A DNA stretch of 64,000 nucleotides from NCBI RefSeq assembly GCF_003014755.1, contig NZ_PYAW01000002.1, positions 744,001-808,000 on the forward strand, read 5' to 3'. How positions within the stretch are numbered: position 1 is the stretch's first letter; each line of letters opens with the position of its first letter. The notes beneath the pieces were generated by a model. It had not been told where the DNA came from. It ran no database searches and worked only from the letters and a program-made list of their open reading frames with translations. The position numbers and the translations under genes were made by a program. The stretch comes from Chitinophaga niastensis. Lineage in GTDB: Bacteria > Bacteroidota > Bacteroidia > Chitinophagales > Chitinophagaceae. Positions 26,040 to 33,977 of this stretch are shown piece after piece.

Positions 26040-27243
26040 TTTTTAAGTGTGCGAGCCATTGTTGTGCAAATTCATTGTCTGGTTCCAGCGTTAGCAGGTG
26101 CTCAAAAGAAGCGATGGAAGCAGGTATCTGTTCCATATGGTAAAAAAGGATCGCGCGGTTCAGGTGTATATAGGGATTTTCAGGCGCAATGGCGAGGGCT
26201 TCGTCATAGCAGGCCATGGCCTTTTCAAATTCCTGTTGCAGCAGGAGCAGGGAGCCTTTGTTCATCAGCAACCCGGTTTCATTAGGGGATAGTGCCAGTC
26301 CTTTATCTGCATATTCTATTCCCATTTTGAGCTGCATGTCTACGCTTTGTTGGGTAGCTTCATTGTGTCCGTGATCTTCCATGTATGTGATAGATGCATT
26401 GGCTTCCTGCAGGATCTGTACTACCTGTTGTTCGTACCAGGCAGCGCTTTTTTCCACCTTTTCGGTAAAGGGAATGGCCTCCAGATCTATTTCGGTTTCC
26501 GGTTCGGCAGTGGGCTTCATTTTATCTGCCGCAGGTGCGTACCACCAGGCGCAGAATTTTCCGAGCTCACCACCTACGGGCAGTTCATCTGCCGGTGGGA
26601 GCCCTTCCTCATTAATAGCTTCATTGGCTACTACCAGGTCCTGTATGGCTTCCAGCGCTTTGTAGTTGATGGTGGCACCTTCCTGTTCTTCCTGCATCAC
26701 CATGTAGGGGATGAGTTGGTACCAAAGGCCCAGCAGGTCTTTATCTTTTTGTTGTCCGGCTTCTTCTGCTATTTCATGTGCCATGGAAAAGAGATCGATC
26801 TCTTCGGGCGCTGTTGCATCTTTGCCCTGCAGGGTGCCATTGGCCACCATTCCGGCCCACAATGCGGAACCGGCATCGCAGTACAAAATATATGTTTGGG
26901 TAGGAAAGTCAAAGTTAGCATAACCTGCCACAGGGTTGCTTTCCTGGTCCCATTCTTCTTCAGGTTTTACGCAGATGAAGCTAAATTTCTGGCTGGCGGC
27001 CAGCGTATCAAAATAAGACTGGTGTGCCTTGTACGCCGGATGTGCGGTTATAGGGGAAGCATATACGAAATGATGTTTGATCAGCAGGTCCATTACCCGG
27101 AAGTGGGTAAAGCCGGTATCAAACTGTTGTTGTAATTTGTACAGATTATAAAAGAGGCTCCTTCTATCCAGCAGATCATCCTGGCTTTTGTCCAGGCAAT
27201 AAACGGATAATTCCACCAGTGATTCTATTTCATGCATCGCCAT
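26026..27243 (-). CDS. Tetratricopeptide repeat protein with unassigned N-terminal domain
   Basis: Cytosolic protein with no signal peptide. Residues about 285-400 form two to three TPR units (for example EKAMACYDEALAIAPENPYIHLNRA), which usually bind other proteins. Residues 1-200 are a separate domain with many acidic and aromatic positions that I do not recognise; residues 225-265 are an acidic linker. The start is Met1 or Met3 (ATGGCGATG). It overlaps the SUKH gene by 14 bases, so a shared function is likely. A -7 element TAACTTCG lies 27 bases upstream of the start codon. Confidence 0.8.
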   Translation of the reverse strand: MAMHEIESLVELSVYCLDKSQDDLLDRRSLFYNLYKLQQQFDTGFTHFRVMDLLIKHHFVYASPITAHPAYKAHQSYFDTLAASQKFSFICVKPEEEWDQESNPVAGYANFDFPTQTYILYCDAGSALWAGMVANGTLQGKDATAPEEIDLFSMAHEIAEEAGQQKDKDLLGLWYQLIPYMVMQEEQEGATINYKALEAIQDLVVANEAINEEGLPPADELPVGGELGKFCAWWYAPAADKMKPTAEPETEIDLEAIPFTEKVEKSAAWYEQQVVQILQEANASITYMEDHGHNEATQQSVDMQLKMGIEYADKGLALSPNETGLLMNKGSLLLLQQEFEKAMACYDEALAIAPENPYIHLNRAILFYHMEQIPASIASFEHLLTLEPDNEFAQQWLAHLKNDAQ

Positions 27244-27269
27244 AAGTAACTACGCTTTAGTGTGAGGTG

Positions 27270-27277
27270 CGAAGTTA
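27270..27277 (-). promoter_or_regulatory. Candidate -7 element of the TPR/SUKH unit
   Basis: Reads TAACTTCG on the minus strand; the -33 box is unclear. It is divergent from the vapBC promoter. Confidence 0.4.
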
Positions 27278-27309
27278 AGATGTGAGGAGGGAATTTGAGC
27301 AATTCTTGT

Positions 27310-27340
27310 TTTGGGGAGTGAAATTTTAAATGTAAATTCG
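27310..27340 (+). promoter_or_regulatory. Promoter of the VapBC-like pair
   Basis: TTTG (27310-27313), exactly 19 bases, then TAAATTCG (27333-27340), one base off TAnnTTTG. Transcription should start near 27347, giving a leader of about 14 bases. Confidence 0.6.
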
Positions 27341-27360
27341 TAAGACAAAATTATGGTGAT

Positions 27361-27588
27361 ATGTATGGTGAGGCAAAGAAATTGCATTTAATAGAAGAAA
27401 TACTGAAAATCGAAAGTGATGCAGTATTAGAAGAAGTTGAAACTGTTATTGCAAAGAACAAAACTGAGCCTGCTCGCCGCAGAGATTTCAATGATTTCGC
27501 TGTTATGATGTCTGCTGAAGAGGCGGCTGCATTTGAAAAAATAATTGAAGATGGTTGCGAACAAATAAACCCCAATGACTGGAAGTAA
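27361..27588 (+). CDS. Putative antitoxin of a PIN-toxin pair
   Basis: 75-residue protein placed directly before a PIN-domain toxin gene and overlapping it by 14 bases, the classic antitoxin position. The first 35 residues look helical (KKLHLIEEILKIESDAVLEEV), resembling small antitoxins seen in Bacteroidota with an N-terminal helical segment. I see no clear AbrB, ribbon-helix-helix or Phd/YefM signature. The acidic C-terminal part (MSAEEAAAFEKIIEDG) is probably the toxin-binding tail. It should neutralise the toxin and may repress the shared promoter. Confidence 0.7.
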   Translation: MYGEAKKLHLIEEILKIESDAVLEEVETVIAKNKTEPARRRDFNDFAVMMSAEEAAAFEKIIEDGCEQINPNDWK

Positions 27589-27964
27589 GTGTTTGCTGGA
27601 TACCAGCATAATTATACATGCGTTTAAGAATGATAGTATTATTGTTGCCCAACTAAATAGCATTGAAGACATAATTGTTCCAGTGACGGTAATTGGGGAG
27701 CTTTATTATGGAGCATACAAATCTGATAACCCTGTTAAGCATATTTCGCAAGTACAAGCATTTCTCCTGAACTGTAAGATGGTTTCATGTGACCCAACTA
27801 CAGCCTGCATATATGGTAGTGTTAAATCTAATCTAATCCGGAAAGGAAAGCCCATACCTGAAAATGATATTTGGATAGCTGCTTTTGCCATTCAGTATAA
27901 CCTACCTTTATTTACTACAGATAAGCACTTTGAAGAAATTGATAATTTGAATTTTTTCAAATAA
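27575..27964 (+). CDS. VapC-like PIN-domain ribonuclease toxin
   Basis: PIN-domain endoribonuclease, probably cutting tRNA or rRNA when freed from its antitoxin. All four acidic metal ligands are in place: Asp9 (LLDTS), Glu42 (VIGELYYG), Asp98 (PENDIWIAA) and Asp116 (FTTDKHF). Length (129 aa) is typical. It starts inside the antitoxin gene (14-base overlap), so translation is coupled. No mobile element borders the pair, so there is no direct sign of recent transfer, although AT content is locally higher than in the neighbours. Confidence 0.88.
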   Translation: MTGSKCLLDTSIIIHAFKNDSIIVAQLNSIEDIIVPVTVIGELYYGAYKSDNPVKHISQVQAFLLNCKMVSCDPTTACIYGSVKSNLIRKGKPIPENDIWIAAFAIQYNLPLFTTDKHFEEIDNLNFFK

Positions 27965-27968
27965 AATA

Positions 27969-27996
27969 CCCCGTTTCAGATATATCCAAAACGGGG
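27969..27996. terminator. Hairpin between convergent vapC and isomerase genes
   Basis: CCCCGTTT/AAACGGGG stem (27969-27976 with 27989-27996). The T-rich side is better for the leftward gene (TATTTTATTT); rightward it has only GTTTCG. Confidence 0.55.
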
Positions 27997-28017
27997 CGTT
28001 TCGTCATAATTTTCTCT

Positions 28018-28995
28018 TTACTTCAGCAACACATTCTTCACATATCCATAACTCTTCTTTACGCTTTCAAACGGATCAATAGTAATTTTATCCTGTTCAA
28101 CAAACAGGTGCTTTACGCCTGCGAGTTTTGCTTTTGCAAATATTTTGCGGAAGTCGATGCTGCCGGTGCCCACTTCAGCAAAGGTTGCGCTGGAGAGCAG
28201 CTGCATGGAGGTTTTGTCTTCCGTACCTGCTGCAGTGAGACTGGCAGTATTGTTTTTATCCATGTCTTTCACGTGCCATGACACAAATCTGCCGGGCGCT
28301 TCTTCAAACAGGCTTACCGGATCGTAGCCGGATTTTACTGCCCAGAAGAGGTCCAGTTCAAAAGATACAAGGGAGGGATCTGTTTCTTTCAGCAGGATAT
28401 CGTAGCCGGTACCGTTGGTGTCAGCGAGTTTTTTAAACTCCCAGTAGTGGTTATGGTAGCCGATATGCAGATTTGATTTTTTGCATTGCTCACCGGCTTT
28501 ATTCAGCTGTGCAGCCATGTATTTATAATCATCTGCAGTGAGTTTTTTATCCCAGAGGGAGAGCGGTAATACCGGTACAATAAAGTATTGTTGTCCCAGT
28601 TCAGCTGCCAGTTCAATTTGTGGTTTCAGTGCATCTGCGTTACCGTTACCCTGTGTTAAATAGTCATTGAGCTGATAGTGCCCGCTGGGGGTGGTAAGGT
28701 GGTGTTGTTTCAGTAAGGCTTTGAGGGCTTTGGGTTTCAGTCCCCAGAATTCGCCTTTGTCTCCCGCACCCTGGTAACCGTAGAAGGTTTCCACTTCGTT
28801 GTAGCCAATGCCGGCTACTTTAGCAATGGTGCCTTTTACGTCTTTGTCCAGCTGATCACGGAGTGTGTACAGTTGTAATCCTATCTTTTTCGGCAGGGCA
28901 TTGTTTTTTGATTGGGCAAATATGCTGCCCGGCAGCATCATACCGGCTGTGAGTAGTCCGGCATGTTGAAGGAAGGAACGTCTCGAATTTTGCAT
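28018..28995 (-). CDS. Sugar phosphate isomerase/epimerase-like TIM-barrel protein, Tat-exported
   Basis: AP-endonuclease-2-type TIM barrel as found in xylose isomerase-like and sugar epimerase-like proteins. I chose the ATG at 28995 (325 aa) because it begins the Tat leader (NSRRSFLQHAG, cleavage near IFAQ); an in-frame start at 29058 would add 21 unrelated residues. Barrel motifs: GLQLYTLRDQL, VETFYG, GYHNHYWEF, FELDLFWAV and SWHVKDMD, with the usual His, Glu and Asp metal positions. Bacteroidota encode many such exported paralogues whose substrates (often keto-sugars or inositols) are unknown. Confidence 0.85.
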   Translation of the reverse strand: MQNSRRSFLQHAGLLTAGMMLPGSIFAQSKNNALPKKIGLQLYTLRDQLDKDVKGTIAKVAGIGYNEVETFYGYQGAGDKGEFWGLKPKALKALLKQHHLTTPSGHYQLNDYLTQGNGNADALKPQIELAAELGQQYFIVPVLPLSLWDKKLTADDYKYMAAQLNKAGEQCKKSNLHIGYHNHYWEFKKLADTNGTGYDILLKETDPSLVSFELDLFWAVKSGYDPVSLFEEAPGRFVSWHVKDMDKNNTASLTAAGTEDKTSMQLLSSATFAEVGTGSIDFRKIFAKAKLAGVKHLFVEQDKITIDPFESVKKSYGYVKNVLLK

Positions 28996-29153
28996 GTTGT
29001 AATAGTGTTTATAACGTGGACAAATTTGCGGAACTACGCAAGCAGTTCGGTCTGGCAAATTAATAAAACGCTTTTATCTATAATAAATTTTGTTAAAAAG
29101 ATTAATAAAGGAGAGAAATCAGTAATATTACCGCTGATTATTAAACCGCTCCT

Positions 29154-29366
29154 ATGAAATTCCTTTTTGGAACCTTATGTTTGTTGGCATTCCTTATGTC
29201 TGCATGCAGTAAAAAAAATTGCAATACCCCTCCTTCGTTGGCCCAAAGTAATATTACTTTATCTGACAAAGAAGCTATATTTCAGCCCAATAAATGGGGA
29301 CTGTTAAAAAATAAAAAAATAACGGAAACGAATATACGTAGTATGCTCCCCGCAGTGCAATATTGA
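29154..29366 (+). CDS. Small lipoprotein, unknown function
   Basis: 70-residue protein: signal peptide with lipobox LMSAC (Cys18), then a short polar tail without a recognisable domain. The purine-rich stretch AAAGGAGAG lies about 40 bases upstream, too far to be the ribosome site. A hairpin with a T-run follows. The lipobox and the terminator support a real gene; no function can be proposed. Confidence 0.6.
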   Translation: MKFLFGTLCLLAFLMSACSKKNCNTPPSLAQSNITLSDKEAIFQPNKWGLLKNKKITETNIRSMLPAVQY

Positions 29367-29406
29367 CTGCCTGAAATTAGCTACAGTGCTATGTTATAGC
29401 AGTCAC

Positions 29407-29433
29407 CTGCTGCATATATATAGCAGCCTTTTT
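29407..29433 (+). terminator. Terminator after the small lipoprotein
   Basis: CTGCT/AGCAG-type stem (29407-29411 with 29422-29426, extendable) with an AT-rich loop and then CTTTTT. A small GCTAT/ATAGC hairpin precedes it. Confidence 0.55.
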
Positions 29434-29511
29434 CGTTTATAAAAATTTTGCAAAGATGTGATTTTATTTAGCTAAATTGTTTGTTACTTGCTTATCCTAA
29501 ACCGCATCGAA

Positions 29512-30693
29512 ATGGAATTTATATTCAGCAAAAAGAAGGATGGAGAAGTGGTACACCGGAAGAAATCCAAATTAAGAGAATGGTCAGAAGCTGTACTTTT
29601 TGCTGTGATTGCCGCCACCCTCATCCGCACTTTTATCTTTGAAGCGTTTGTTATACCAAGTTCTTCGATGGAGAAAACCCTGCTGGTAAACGACTTCATT
29701 TTTGTTAGTAAGATAAGTTATGGCCCGCGTATACCTATGACGCCGGTGGCGTGGCCTTTTATGCATCATACCATTCCTTTTGTTAAAATAAATGCCTATT
29801 CCACTATTGTGCAATTGCCCTACAAAAGGCTTCCCGGTTTTAGTAGCGTGAGTAGAAATGATGTGGTAGTATTCAATTACCCTTGTGGTGATACCGTGTT
29901 GAAAACCTCCGATGGAGAAGATGTGGATTACTACACCAATATACGGTCACTGGGATACAGCGATACAAAAAAAACATTTCCCACACGCATCATCCGGCCG
30001 GTAGATAAAAGGGAGAACTGGATCAAGCGATGCATAGGCATCAGCGGTGATTCATTACAGATTATTGATGGCGTTATTTATATCAATGGAGCAAAAGGAT
30101 TAGCACCGCGTCATTTCATGGCTCGGTATGAGGTGATTATGCCGGATCTTCATCAGTTGAGCGAACCACGCATGGATGAGCTGAACATAGATCACTCAGT
30201 GAGGATCACCATGGATTCTACAGCGTTTATTTATAATCTTGATGCGGACAACCTGGATACGTTAAGACAACTTGGCGCGCACATAAAACGTAAAATAGCA
30301 GAAGGTACAGATATCCGTGTATTCCCGTTTGATACCATTCATCATAAATGGAATGAAGACAATCTTGGCCCGATATATATTCCCAAAAAAGGAGATACTG
30401 TGCAGCTGGATAGCCTCACACTGCCATTTTATCAGCGGCTTATTGATACCTATGAACACAATACCCTAAAAGTAGCAGGTAATAAGATCTATATCAATAA
30501 CAAGGAAACAACTACCTACACTTTTAAGCTGAATTATTACTGGATGATGGGTGATAACCGCAATGAATCCATGGACTCCCGCTTCTGGGGCTATGTTCCG
30601 GAGGATCACATAGTGGGTAAAGCAGCGTTCATCTGGCTGAGTTATCATAAAAATAAGATCCGCTGGAACCGGTTGTTTAGCGCCATCAAATGA
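29512..30693 (+). CDS. lepB: Signal peptidase I
   Basis: Membrane serine protease that removes signal peptides from exported proteins. The start is the ATG at 29512 (393 aa); an in-frame TTG at 29488 is less likely. The membrane helix is at about residues 26-46 (EAVLFAVIAATLIRTFIFEAF). Catalytic Ser52 lies in IPSSSMEKTL and the general-base Lys172 in NWIKRCIGISGDSL. The C-terminal box GDNRNESMDSRFWG is present. It is longer than the E. coli enzyme because of a large insertion (about residues 185-320), usual in Bacteroidota. It stands alone between a terminator and a YheT-type hydrolase. Confidence 0.92.
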   Translation: MEFIFSKKKDGEVVHRKKSKLREWSEAVLFAVIAATLIRTFIFEAFVIPSSSMEKTLLVNDFIFVSKISYGPRIPMTPVAWPFMHHTIPFVKINAYSTIVQLPYKRLPGFSSVSRNDVVVFNYPCGDTVLKTSDGEDVDYYTNIRSLGYSDTKKTFPTRIIRPVDKRENWIKRCIGISGDSLQIIDGVIYINGAKGLAPRHFMARYEVIMPDLHQLSEPRMDELNIDHSVRITMDSTAFIYNLDADNLDTLRQLGAHIKRKIAEGTDIRVFPFDTIHHKWNEDNLGPIYIPKKGDTVQLDSLTLPFYQRLIDTYEHNTLKVAGNKIYINNKETTTYTFKLNYYWMMGDNRNESMDSRFWGYVPEDHIVGKAAFIWLSYHKNKIRWNRLFSAIK

Positions 30694-30831
30694 ACCTGAT
30701 AGAAGTGAGTAATTATTTGTAGGGAAACTTTTTGTACGGAAGATTAAAGATCTGTTCTATACCAGGTGCAGGCAGCGTCATAAGGTGCGAGGATACCATA
30801 TCCGAATAAAGTATTTACTTTTGCTCCTGAC

Positions 30832-31794
30832 ATGCCGGTATTACATAATTCAGATTATCAAGCACCTTTTTTATTGCAGAATCGTCATATGCTGACGATT
30901 TACCCTTCCCTGTTCCGTTCTATTAAACCGGTAGCTTATCGCAGAATGCGCATTGCCACGCCGGATGCGGATTTCCTGGACCTTGATTTCAGTGAAACAG
31001 GGAGTGAAAGCATTGTAGTTATTTTGCATGGACTGGAAGGTAATTCCACCCGGAAGTATATACTTGGTATGGTGCATGTTTTTAATGGTGCCGGTTTTGA
31101 TACGGTATCCATGAACTTCCGTGGCTGCAGCGGAGAGCCTAATAAAAATCTTTGTTTCTACCACAGCGGGGAAACGGGTGATCTGGATACTGTTGTTAAT
31201 TATCTTATCTCTCTGAAAAAGTATAAAGCCATCCACCTTGTAGGTTTTTCCCTTGGAGGAAATGTTACGCTTAAATATGTAGGTGAGCGGGGTGCCAGGC
31301 TGGATGGGGTTATTAAGTCGGCGGTAGCTATATCCGTGCCTTGTGATCTGAAGAATAGCTCTGCAGAGCTGGAGAAAAGGCATAATATTATTTATATGCA
31401 GCGGTTTATCCGCGACCTGGGGCATAAGCTGTTACTCAAGAAAGGGCAGTTTCCGGCGGATGTAAGCCTTGAAAATTACGATCAGATAAAGAGCTTCCGG
31501 CAGTTCGATGATCGTTATACGGCGCCCATGCATGGCTTTAAAGATGCCCTGGAATATTGGGAACAGTGCAGTTCAAAAAAGTATCTTCATCAGATTCATA
31601 TTCCCACCTTATTAATCAATGCCAAGGACGATCCATTCCTGGGAAAGGGCTGTTTTCCTTATGAAGTAGCAGACAGCAGTAAACATTTTTACCTGGAAAC
31701 ACCGCAGAGTGGCGGACATGTAGGTTTTGTAAGATTTGGAGAAGATTTTTACTGGTCTGAGAAAAGGGCCCTGCGTTTTATTTGCGAAGCCTGA
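30832..31794 (+). CDS. YheT-family alpha/beta hydrolase
   Basis: COG0429/YheT hydrolase, probably an esterase acting on small acyl esters. The N-terminal PFLLQNRHMLTIYPS block is typical of the family. The nucleophile is Ser140 in GFSLGGN, the acid is Asp266 or Asp267 (AKDDPFL) and the base is His296 (GGHVGF). The oxyanion region is LHGLEGNS (65-72). Length 320 aa, no signal peptide. A -7-like TACTTTTG ends only eight bases before the ATG (30816-30823), which would make the mRNA nearly leaderless; this is weak evidence. Confidence 0.88.
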   Translation: MPVLHNSDYQAPFLLQNRHMLTIYPSLFRSIKPVAYRRMRIATPDADFLDLDFSETGSESIVVILHGLEGNSTRKYILGMVHVFNGAGFDTVSMNFRGCSGEPNKNLCFYHSGETGDLDTVVNYLISLKKYKAIHLVGFSLGGNVTLKYVGERGARLDGVIKSAVAISVPCDLKNSSAELEKRHNIIYMQRFIRDLGHKLLLKKGQFPADVSLENYDQIKSFRQFDDRYTAPMHGFKDALEYWEQCSSKKYLHQIHIPTLLINAKDDPFLGKGCFPYEVADSSKHFYLETPQSGGHVGFVRFGEDFYWSEKRALRFICEA

Positions 31795-31829
31795 TTTTGC
31801 GGGTTATTATGCTGCTATTGTGTTATTTG

Positions 31830-31837
31830 TATATTTG
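31830..31837 (+). promoter_or_regulatory. Candidate -7 element for the module 2 sigma gene
   Basis: Exact TATATTTG match to TAnnTTTG, 52 bases before the start codon; the -33 box is poor. Confidence 0.45.
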
Positions 31838-31889
31838 CTGCTTTTATTTAATTTACATCCGAACAGTGGCTGTATTTTAAAATTGTTTA

Positions 31890-32486
31890 ATGAGTATGGA
31901 GCGAATGCCATCTGAAGAGGAAGTGTTGTTTCGGATGATAGGGGGAGATGAATTGGCCTTTTCCAGTATCTATCGGCACTACCACCCCTCACTCTATATC
32001 TATTTATTACGCTTTTGCAAAGTGCCTTCTCTGGCGGAGGACCTTGTGCATGATGTATTTTTGAAGATCTGGGAAATCCGGGAACGTATTAATCCTCAAC
32101 TTTCTTTCAGCGGTTATTTATACCGCATTGCCAGGAACCATGTATTTAAGACCATTGCCAAACTGGCTACTGATGAGCAAATGCGTGAGCAATTGTTTTT
32201 GCAGCTGGCGCAAAATGGCGTCGAACAGCCGGAACAGGTGGCACGTTCAAAAGAATACGACCGTCTTTTTCAGGAAGCCCTTTCCCATATGACCAGTCAG
32301 CGGTTAAATGTATTCCGCCTTTGCCGGCAGGAAGGCAAAAGTTATGATGAAGCCGCCGCCATATTAGGTATCTCACGTAATGCCGTAAAAAAACATATGG
32401 TGCTCAGCATGCGGTTTATACAGGATTATGTATACCGTCATGGCGATATCCTGGTGGCTGCCTACCTCGCTGCCACATTTATTTAA
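31890..32486 (+). CDS. ECF sigma-70 factor, module 2
   Basis: FecI-like ECF sigma factor of 198 aa. Region 2 contains LAEDLVHDVFLKIWEIRERI (about residues 49-68), and region 4 carries the helix-turn-helix KSYDEAAAILGISRNAVKKH (150-169). Start codons at residues 1, 3 and 6 are all possible. FecR follows after 87 bases and the SusC/SusD pair after that, so it most likely drives this locus, including the two GH30 genes. Region 4 ends in a hydrophobic tail (ILVAAYLAATFI), which is unusual and might contact the FecR partner or the membrane. Confidence 0.9.
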   Translation: MSMERMPSEEEVLFRMIGGDELAFSSIYRHYHPSLYIYLLRFCKVPSLAEDLVHDVFLKIWEIRERINPQLSFSGYLYRIARNHVFKTIAKLATDEQMREQLFLQLAQNGVEQPEQVARSKEYDRLFQEALSHMTSQRLNVFRLCRQEGKSYDEAAAILGISRNAVKKHMVLSMRFIQDYVYRHGDILVAAYLAATFI

Positions 32487-32573
32487 AAAAATATTTTCTC
32501 AGAGGGGTACCCTCTTTCTCCATTTTCGGATATTATATCGTGGAGCCCACTTTTTAAAGAGTTCCGGATAACA

Positions 32574-33749
32574 ATGGATCAACCGGCAGATTACCACGAA
32601 GAACTATTACAAAAATACCTCGACGGCAAATGTAGTCCGGAGGAGGTAACCGTATTATATACCTGGTTATGTTCATCCGATTCGCATCGTCCGCTGCTGG
32701 CAGCCATGCGGCAGGATTTTGAGCGTATCATGGGGCAGCAGCACGAGGTGCCGGAATCATTGAGCAACCGTATTGAAACAAGATTATTGCAGGAAATCAG
32801 CAGGGAGAAGGTAGTAGCATTACCCGGTACCCGTCGCTGGAAATGGGCTGTAGCCGCTTCTGTGGCGGCTATACTGGCAACTGCGGCTACTATTTTTTAT
32901 ACTTACCATTCATCTTCTCCGCGCACACTGGCAGCTACTAAAGCTGCAGATGTAGCGCCCGGCAGCAACAAGGCCGTGCTCACCCTGGCTGATGGATCAG
33001 CAGTGACACTGGATAGTGCCGGCAACCAGGTGATACAACAAGGCAAAACAAAAGTGCAACAAAACAACGGACAGCTGCAATATGCTGCTGCCGGTCAGGA
33101 AGCACCTGTTGGATATAATATCCTCACAGTACCCCGTGGTGGTCAGTTTACGGTGGTGTTACCGGATGGTACCCAGGTATGGCTGAATTCCGCTTCCAGC
33201 TTACGGTATCCTACTGCTTTTACAGGTAACAACCGTACCGTGGAAATGCAGGGTCAGGGCTACTTTGAGGTGAAACCCAATGTGAAGCAACCGTTCCTGG
33301 TGAAAGTGAGTAATGTGGAAGTACAGGTGCTGGGAACCAATTTCGACATCATGGCGTATCCGGATGAAAATGAAGTCAGGACCACCCTGGTGCAGGGGGC
33401 TGTAAAAGTGAAAAAAGGTACTGCCGAGAAATACCTGAAGCCGGGGCAACAGGTTGCTATTGATAATAGCACTGGTAATTTATCTGTACGCGATGCGGAT
33501 GTACAGGAAGTTATCGCCTGGAAAACCGGCTTTTTTGAATTTGAAAATGCCAACATCACCACTATCATGCGTCAGCTGGGCAGGTGGTATGATATAGAAA
33601 TAGATAATGCGGGTACACCCGGTAATCAGCTTTTTGGCGGAAGGATCAACAGGAATCTGCCTTTGTCCGAGATGCTGAATATGCTGGAAGCCAATGGTGC
33701 AAAGTTTAAACTGGAAGGACGAAAATTAACTGTCATAGGAACAAAGTAA
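32574..33749 (+). CDS. FecR family anti-sigma factor, module 2
   Basis: Single-pass regulator: cytosolic part 1-87, membrane helix about 88-110, then the periplasmic FecR domain (TVPRGGQFTVVLPDGTQVWL, GQGYFEVKPNVKQPFLV, VLGTNFDI) and the C-terminal DUF4974 domain (about 315-385, FEFENANITTIMRQLGRWYD). A stretch of about 60 residues between helix and FecR domain (130-190) is longer than in the other three FecR proteins. Length 391 aa. SusC starts 228 bases downstream behind a hairpin. Confidence 0.92.
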   Translation: MDQPADYHEELLQKYLDGKCSPEEVTVLYTWLCSSDSHRPLLAAMRQDFERIMGQQHEVPESLSNRIETRLLQEISREKVVALPGTRRWKWAVAASVAAILATAATIFYTYHSSSPRTLAATKAADVAPGSNKAVLTLADGSAVTLDSAGNQVIQQGKTKVQQNNGQLQYAAAGQEAPVGYNILTVPRGGQFTVVLPDGTQVWLNSASSLRYPTAFTGNNRTVEMQGQGYFEVKPNVKQPFLVKVSNVEVQVLGTNFDIMAYPDENEVRTTLVQGAVKVKKGTAEKYLKPGQQVAIDNSTGNLSVRDADVQEVIAWKTGFFEFENANITTIMRQLGRWYDIEIDNAGTPGNQLFGGRINRNLPLSEMLNMLEANGAKFKLEGRKLTVIGTK

Positions 33750-33856
33750 AACACGTTTTATGTTGCCGCTTCCACGGGCGGTAATCCACGTATCATGTAT
33801 AAACTGATAAATTTTTAAACAAGATGGTAACAACCGAATCAAGTTAGCCAGGAAAA

Positions 33857-33899
33857 GTGTTGCCCATAAAAAACCGGAAGTGCTCGCAACACCCCCGGT
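33857..33899 (+). other. Competing hairpins in the fecR-susC gap, module 2
   Basis: GTGTTGC/GCAACAC (33857-33863 with 33886-33892) competes with ACCGG/CCGGT (33873-33877 with 33895-33899). Two mutually exclusive stems about 80-120 bases before susC could form a leader switch. Otherwise the 228-base gap shows nothing firm. Confidence 0.35.
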
Positions 33900-33977
33900 A
33901 TGGTCTGGGCTTCCCTTAAAATTCCGTCCCTTTTTCGAAGAACGATTTACAAGTAAATTCCCAAACACTACAAAAGT

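Noticed and set aside
26347-27135. 262-codon open frame on the plus strand opposite the TPR gene
   Set aside because: Rich in Cys, Phe and Tyr as expected for the complement of Glu/Lys/Gln-rich coding sequence; the minus strand encodes a TPR protein.
29488-29511. Upstream TTG start for signal peptidase I
   Set aside because: The ATG at 29512 gives the usual short charged N-terminus before the membrane helix; the eight extra residues add nothing.
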